From positions 1-7,711 of the forward strand of contig CAYTER010000076.1 of NCBI GenBank assembly GCA_964436815.1: a stretch of DNA of 7,711 nucleotides, read 5' to 3'. Both the position numbers and the translations under genes were made by a program. Of the stretch, positions 5,138-7,711 are shown in pieces; position 1 is the first letter of the stretch, and each line of letters starts with the position of its first letter. Source of the stretch: UBA993 sp964436815. Its GTDB lineage: Bacteria; Bacillota; Dethiobacteria; DTU022. Under the pieces are notes generated by a model that saw nothing but the letters and a program-made list of their open reading frames with translations, was not told where the DNA came from and did no database searches.

Positions 5138-5792
5138 CCTCCCTTACCGTGGTTCTGTTACCACCATGATGTGATGTTGACCAGTTCTTAGGAGGCTGAA
5201 TTTCATCAAGGTCAGACAGACGGCCGAAAGCTGCCAGGCGATCGTGAATTAATTGCCAGGCGCAGTCGACATCTTTGCCCAGTTCGCATTTGCCTTCAGC
5301 CGAACCGCCACAGGGGCCGTTCAAAATGCTCTTGGCGCAGCGGCTGATCGGGCAGATACCCATGGTCAGGTGCAAAACACAATCCCCGCAGCCCAGGCAG
5401 CGCTCGACCCAGACACCCTGCTCGATAGGGTAACCCATAGAGGTGGTGTTCAAACCTGGAACTACCCGAAGCGAAGGAATATGCTCAACCAGGGTTTGCA
5501 CTCCAACCCCGCAGGCCATGGATACGATCAAGTCGTAACTCTTCAGTCTTTCCAAAACCTCATCAATCATTTCAAATTCACACTGCCGCTCAATCGAAAA
5601 TACTTCAACTTCACCCGCCACATTCTCCTTCTTGCGGTGGATGCGCAGAAGTGCCGCTGTTTCTTCGGCTTCTTTCTCACCACCGGCCATACAGACAGCC
5701 ACGCAGGTATTGCAGCCGAGGACGCAGACACGCTTGAAAGGGGCAGCCATGGCGGCTATTTCTTCAAGCGGCTTACGTTCTGCGATTATCAT
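5115..5792 (-). CDS. metV: MetV, cysteine-rich partner subunit of methylene-THF reductase
   Basis: MetV is the small partner of MetF in acetogens and related anaerobes, thought to carry iron-sulfur and/or zinc sites and pass electrons to the MetF flavin. The length of 225 residues is usual. Cysteines fall in two groups: VCVLGCNTCVAVC (Cys23, 27, 30, 34) and CLGCGDCVLHLTMGIC to RCAKSILNGPCGG (Cys132, 135, 138, 147, 152, 161), with further Cys71, 94, 169 and 177. The CLGCGDC and NGPCGG motifs are typical of the MetF-associated C-terminal domain family. The ATG at 5792 follows AAGGTGA. It begins 60 bases after the acsE stop and overlaps metF by 23 bases, so the MetV-MetF pair is probably made together. 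The tail after residue 195 is hydrophilic and looks poorly conserved. Confidence 0.9.
   Translation of the reverse strand: MIIAERKPLEEIAAMAAPFKRVCVLGCNTCVAVCMAGGEKEAEETAALLRIHRKKENVAGEVEVFSIERQCEFEMIDEVLERLKSYDLIVSMACGVGVQTLVEHIPSLRVVPGLNTTSMGYPIEQGVWVERCLGCGDCVLHLTMGICPISRCAKSILNGPCGGSAEGKCELGKDVDCAWQLIHDRLAAFGRLSDLDEIQPPKNWSTSHHGGNRTTVREDVKIDRG
5138..5144 (-). promoter_or_regulatory. metF ribosome binding site abutting the annotated ATG
   Basis: AGGGAGG on the minus strand ends directly before the ATG at 5137, leaving no spacer. The in-frame TTG at 5128 has a 9-base spacer. The site lies inside the metV coding region, as expected for coupled translation of the two subunits. Confidence 0.5.
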
Positions 5793-5852
5793 ACACTCAC
5801 CTTCCCTTCAACTTAGTGCAATCGGTACTGCAAATCTATCTGAGAAACAGGT

Positions 5853-6647
5853 CTAACGGTTGTGCTGCTTAAATACGTCAACATAAGAATCACAGTAGAT
5901 ATCCATGTTGAGGATGATCCGGGCTGAAGCGATCGCTTCCATCAGCTCATCATCATTGGCATCTACGATACCGGCATCCAAACCGTTAGCCATGGCCATT
6001 ACGGCAAAGGTCCGGTTGATTAGTTCGCGGTTCTTGGTGCCCTGGGATACGTTGCTTAAGCCCACCACAGTTTTCGGGGCGGGATCGGAAATCAGCTTGA
6101 TCTCGCGCAGGGTTCTCATTACTTCGGGGCCGTGATCCTGGGCCACGTTGCAGGGCAGGACCAGCGGATCGATGTAGAGCATGTCCGGCGCGATGCCGAA
6201 ACCGTCAGCCACGGCAACCAGTTCAGCAGCCAGCGCAATCCTGGCGTCGGCATCTTTAGGGATACCCTCTTCGTTCATCGCCAAACAGATGACTTCTGCT
6301 CCATATTCGGCTGCCATGGAAAATACCCGTTCCATTTTGGCCATTTCGGCCGGCACAGAGTTGATCATAGCCGGCTGTTTGCAGATCTTGAGGCCGGCTT
6401 CAATCGCATCATACTTGGTTGAGTCGAGACAGAGGGGCAGTTTACTTGCTTCCTGGGCCACTTCAATCAGCCAGGTCATGGCGCCAATAGCGTCCGGAGA
6501 ACTGGGGCCGACGTTAATATCCAAGTAGTGAGCACCATTTTGCTCCTGCTTGCGGGCCCATTCCTGGACCGGAACCGGATCGCGATCTTTGATCGCCTTG
6601 GCGATATCTTTAAACATACCGTTGATACGCTCGCCAATAATAATCAT
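5853..6647 (-). CDS. acsE: 5-methyltetrahydrofolate:corrinoid/iron-sulfur protein methyltransferase
   Basis: This enzyme transfers the methyl group of 5-methyl-THF to cob(I)amide on the corrinoid iron-sulfur protein, linking the folate branch to acetyl-CoA synthase. It has 264 residues, almost the same as the Moorella enzyme. The pterin-binding TIM-barrel residues known in that enzyme fall at identical numbers here: Asp75 (CLDSTK), Asn96 (INSVPAE), Asp160 (YIDPLVLP) and Asn199 (GLSNVSQG). The N-terminus MIIIGERINGMF is typical. The ATG at 6647 is preceded by GAGGAGG. It lies 18 bases after acsD, whose product belongs to its protein partner, so the two are probably cotranscribed. The identification is very secure. 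Confidence 0.97.
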   Translation of the reverse strand: MIIIGERINGMFKDIAKAIKDRDPVPVQEWARKQEQNGAHYLDINVGPSSPDAIGAMTWLIEVAQEASKLPLCLDSTKYDAIEAGLKICKQPAMINSVPAEMAKMERVFSMAAEYGAEVICLAMNEEGIPKDADARIALAAELVAVADGFGIAPDMLYIDPLVLPCNVAQDHGPEVMRTLREIKLISDPAPKTVVGLSNVSQGTKNRELINRTFAVMAMANGLDAGIVDANDDELMEAIASARIILNMDIYCDSYVDVFKQHNR

Positions 6648-6665
6648 TAGTGAAGCCTCCTCTTT

Positions 6666-7643
6666 TTAGTAACTGTTATCCTTCATCAGGTCATCGATGT
6701 TGGCTTTAACAATCTTCAGGGTATCAGGATGGCGCAGGACCATGATGTCGATACCTGACTGCAGGTAAGCCATGGCGGTGGTTGCTTCCCAGAGAATACC
6801 GCGTTCTTCCTGCTCGCCCCAGCCGGGTTCGCCTGCTTCAGGTTGGCTGGCTTCCTTGGTACGCCAGGCTTCCAAGCCTACGTTACCGATCATCGGCATG
6901 GCCAGCATCTTATCACCCTGGAGAGCGCCGTTACGGGCCCGCTCCATAATGGAATAAGAATACTCAATACCATAACCGAGAGCGGCGATGGTCGGGTCGA
7001 TAATGATCCGGTTGGCCATGGCGGTGCTCATTTCGGCGATAAGGATGTTCAACTGCTTGCAAATGTTAATATCAATCGGAGATTGGGCAATGATGTTGTG
7101 CTGATTGGCCATGCAGGCACTGGTAACGGCCTTGTAGTTTTCCAACTCGGCCACACCCATCAGCAGGTTTTCGCCTGCAGCCGCCTCGGCGATCGGGGCG
7201 TAAAGGGTATTGTCAACTTCCGGCTTGCCGCAGCCGACAACGATCAGGGGAACGCCAACAGCCTCAAGTACTTTCTTAACTGCAGCGACGCAGTCATCAA
7301 CCGAAGCGCCCTTCAGGTCGGGATCTGCGCCTTTCAGACGAATCTGGATCAAATCCGCGCCAAATTGATCAACACACTTTTTCGCCCAGGCGCCCGGATC
7401 GCTCCAAACATCCCCGTAATACTTTTCAAAAAGAGGATCCCACTCCTCAGGCTTCATGTCCCATACTTCAAGGGCTACCACCGGGCGATTGGGAATCGCG
7501 CCTTCAAAGTGAAGATAAGGCAGGGCAGATTCGCCACCCACGGTAATGGTATGGCTACGGGTGCCGCCCTGATCTTTGGTGGCACCGAGAACAACTTCGC
7601 CAACTGAACTTCTGTATTTTTCCTTTTGGATTTCTACAGCCAT
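6666..7643 (-). CDS. acsD: Corrinoid/iron-sulfur protein small subunit
   Basis: The small subunit of the corrinoid iron-sulfur protein, which carries the methyl group between AcsE and acetyl-CoA synthase. The 325 residues form a TIM-barrel-like domain and match the family in length and throughout the sequence. Recognisable stretches are LPYLHFEGAIPNRPVVALEV (42-61), the ADLIQIRLKG segment, IIDPTIAALGYGIEYSYSIMER and LAMPMIGNVGLEAWRTKEA. There is no iron-sulfur cysteine motif, as expected, because that is on the large subunit (AcsC), which is not in this window. The ATG at 7643 is preceded by AAAGGAG. AcsE follows after 18 bases. The 68 bases upstream to the window edge contain no clear promoter but do contain the start of another palindromic repeat copy. 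Confidence 0.96.
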   Translation of the reverse strand: MAVEIQKEKYRSSVGEVVLGATKDQGGTRSHTITVGGESALPYLHFEGAIPNRPVVALEVWDMKPEEWDPLFEKYYGDVWSDPGAWAKKCVDQFGADLIQIRLKGADPDLKGASVDDCVAAVKKVLEAVGVPLIVVGCGKPEVDNTLYAPIAEAAAGENLLMGVAELENYKAVTSACMANQHNIIAQSPIDINICKQLNILIAEMSTAMANRIIIDPTIAALGYGIEYSYSIMERARNGALQGDKMLAMPMIGNVGLEAWRTKEASQPEAGEPGWGEQEERGILWEATTAMAYLQSGIDIMVLRHPDTLKIVKANIDDLMKDNSY

Positions 7644-7685
7644 TATTTTTACTCCTTTCGTTAGGTGATTCTTAGGGCAGTGGTT

Positions 7686-7711
7686 TTGTCACCCCCACCC
7701 CGACCCTCCCC
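7686..7711 (+). repeat. C-rich palindromic repeat, copy D (cut by the window edge)
   Basis: The 26 bases from TTGTCACCCCCACCCC to the end of the window are identical to 2894-2919, in the same orientation. The hairpin half is beyond the edge. It lies 43 bases upstream of the acsD start, in an intergenic position, showing that the repeat is dispersed and not confined to the DUF559 locus. Confidence 0.85.

Noticed and set aside
6843..7607. Long plus-strand open frame (254 residues) antisense to acsD
   Set aside because: It is a shadow of the acsD codon pattern. acsD is a clear full-length family match, and the antisense protein shows no recognisable domain.

Overview
This window looks like a draft or metagenome-assembled contig from an anaerobic, Wood-Ljungdahl-pathway bacterium, most likely a Clostridia-type Bacillota. 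The evidence is an AcsD-AcsE-MetV-MetF gene run, strong AGGAGG-type ribosome binding sites, and short intergenic spacing. Species cannot be assigned from the sequence. The assembly is imperfect: a 100-N gap is flanked by an exact 55-base duplication, so the two contig ends almost certainly overlap and the gap is not real missing sequence.

Layout. Positions 1-156 hold the 3' end of an unrecognised plus-strand gene. Positions 157-317 hold two hairpin terminators where this gene converges with the minus-strand genes. Everything else runs on the minus strand, so transcription goes from high to low coordinates: acsD (7643-6666), acsE (6647-5853), metV (5792-5115), metF (5137-4208), a Rho-independent-type hairpin (4165-4135), thiolase (4121-2940), a small DUF559 endonuclease-like gene set in palindromic repeats (2906-2433), a repeat-filled intergenic region (2432-2118), crotonase (2117-1341) and 3-hydroxybutyryl-CoA dehydrogenase (1169-318).

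Function. The upstream block covers the end of the methyl branch of the Wood-Ljungdahl pathway. MetF/MetV interconvert methylene- and methyl-tetrahydrofolate, AcsE moves the methyl group to the corrinoid iron-sulfur protein, and AcsD is the small subunit of that protein. The downstream block (thiolase, crotonase, 3-hydroxyacyl-CoA dehydrogenase) interconverts two acetyl-CoA and crotonyl-CoA. Acetyl-CoA links the two blocks. The direction (butyrate formation, or syntrophic-type butyrate oxidation) cannot be read from this window. No butyryl-CoA dehydrogenase, Etf, CODH or ACS subunit is present.

The most unusual part is 2250-2938. A DUF559 (VSR/MutH-like nuclease fold) gene sits between thiolase and crotonase. 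It lies between two same-orientation copies of a C-rich palindromic repeat, takes its likely ribosome binding site and GTG start from one copy, and reads through a third, inverted copy to make its C-terminal tail. One flanking copy is expanded into a 33-bp-period hairpin array. A further copy starts at the right edge of the window, and a related hairpin forms the terminator after hbd. This pattern suggests a nuclease-associated dispersed palindromic repeat family.
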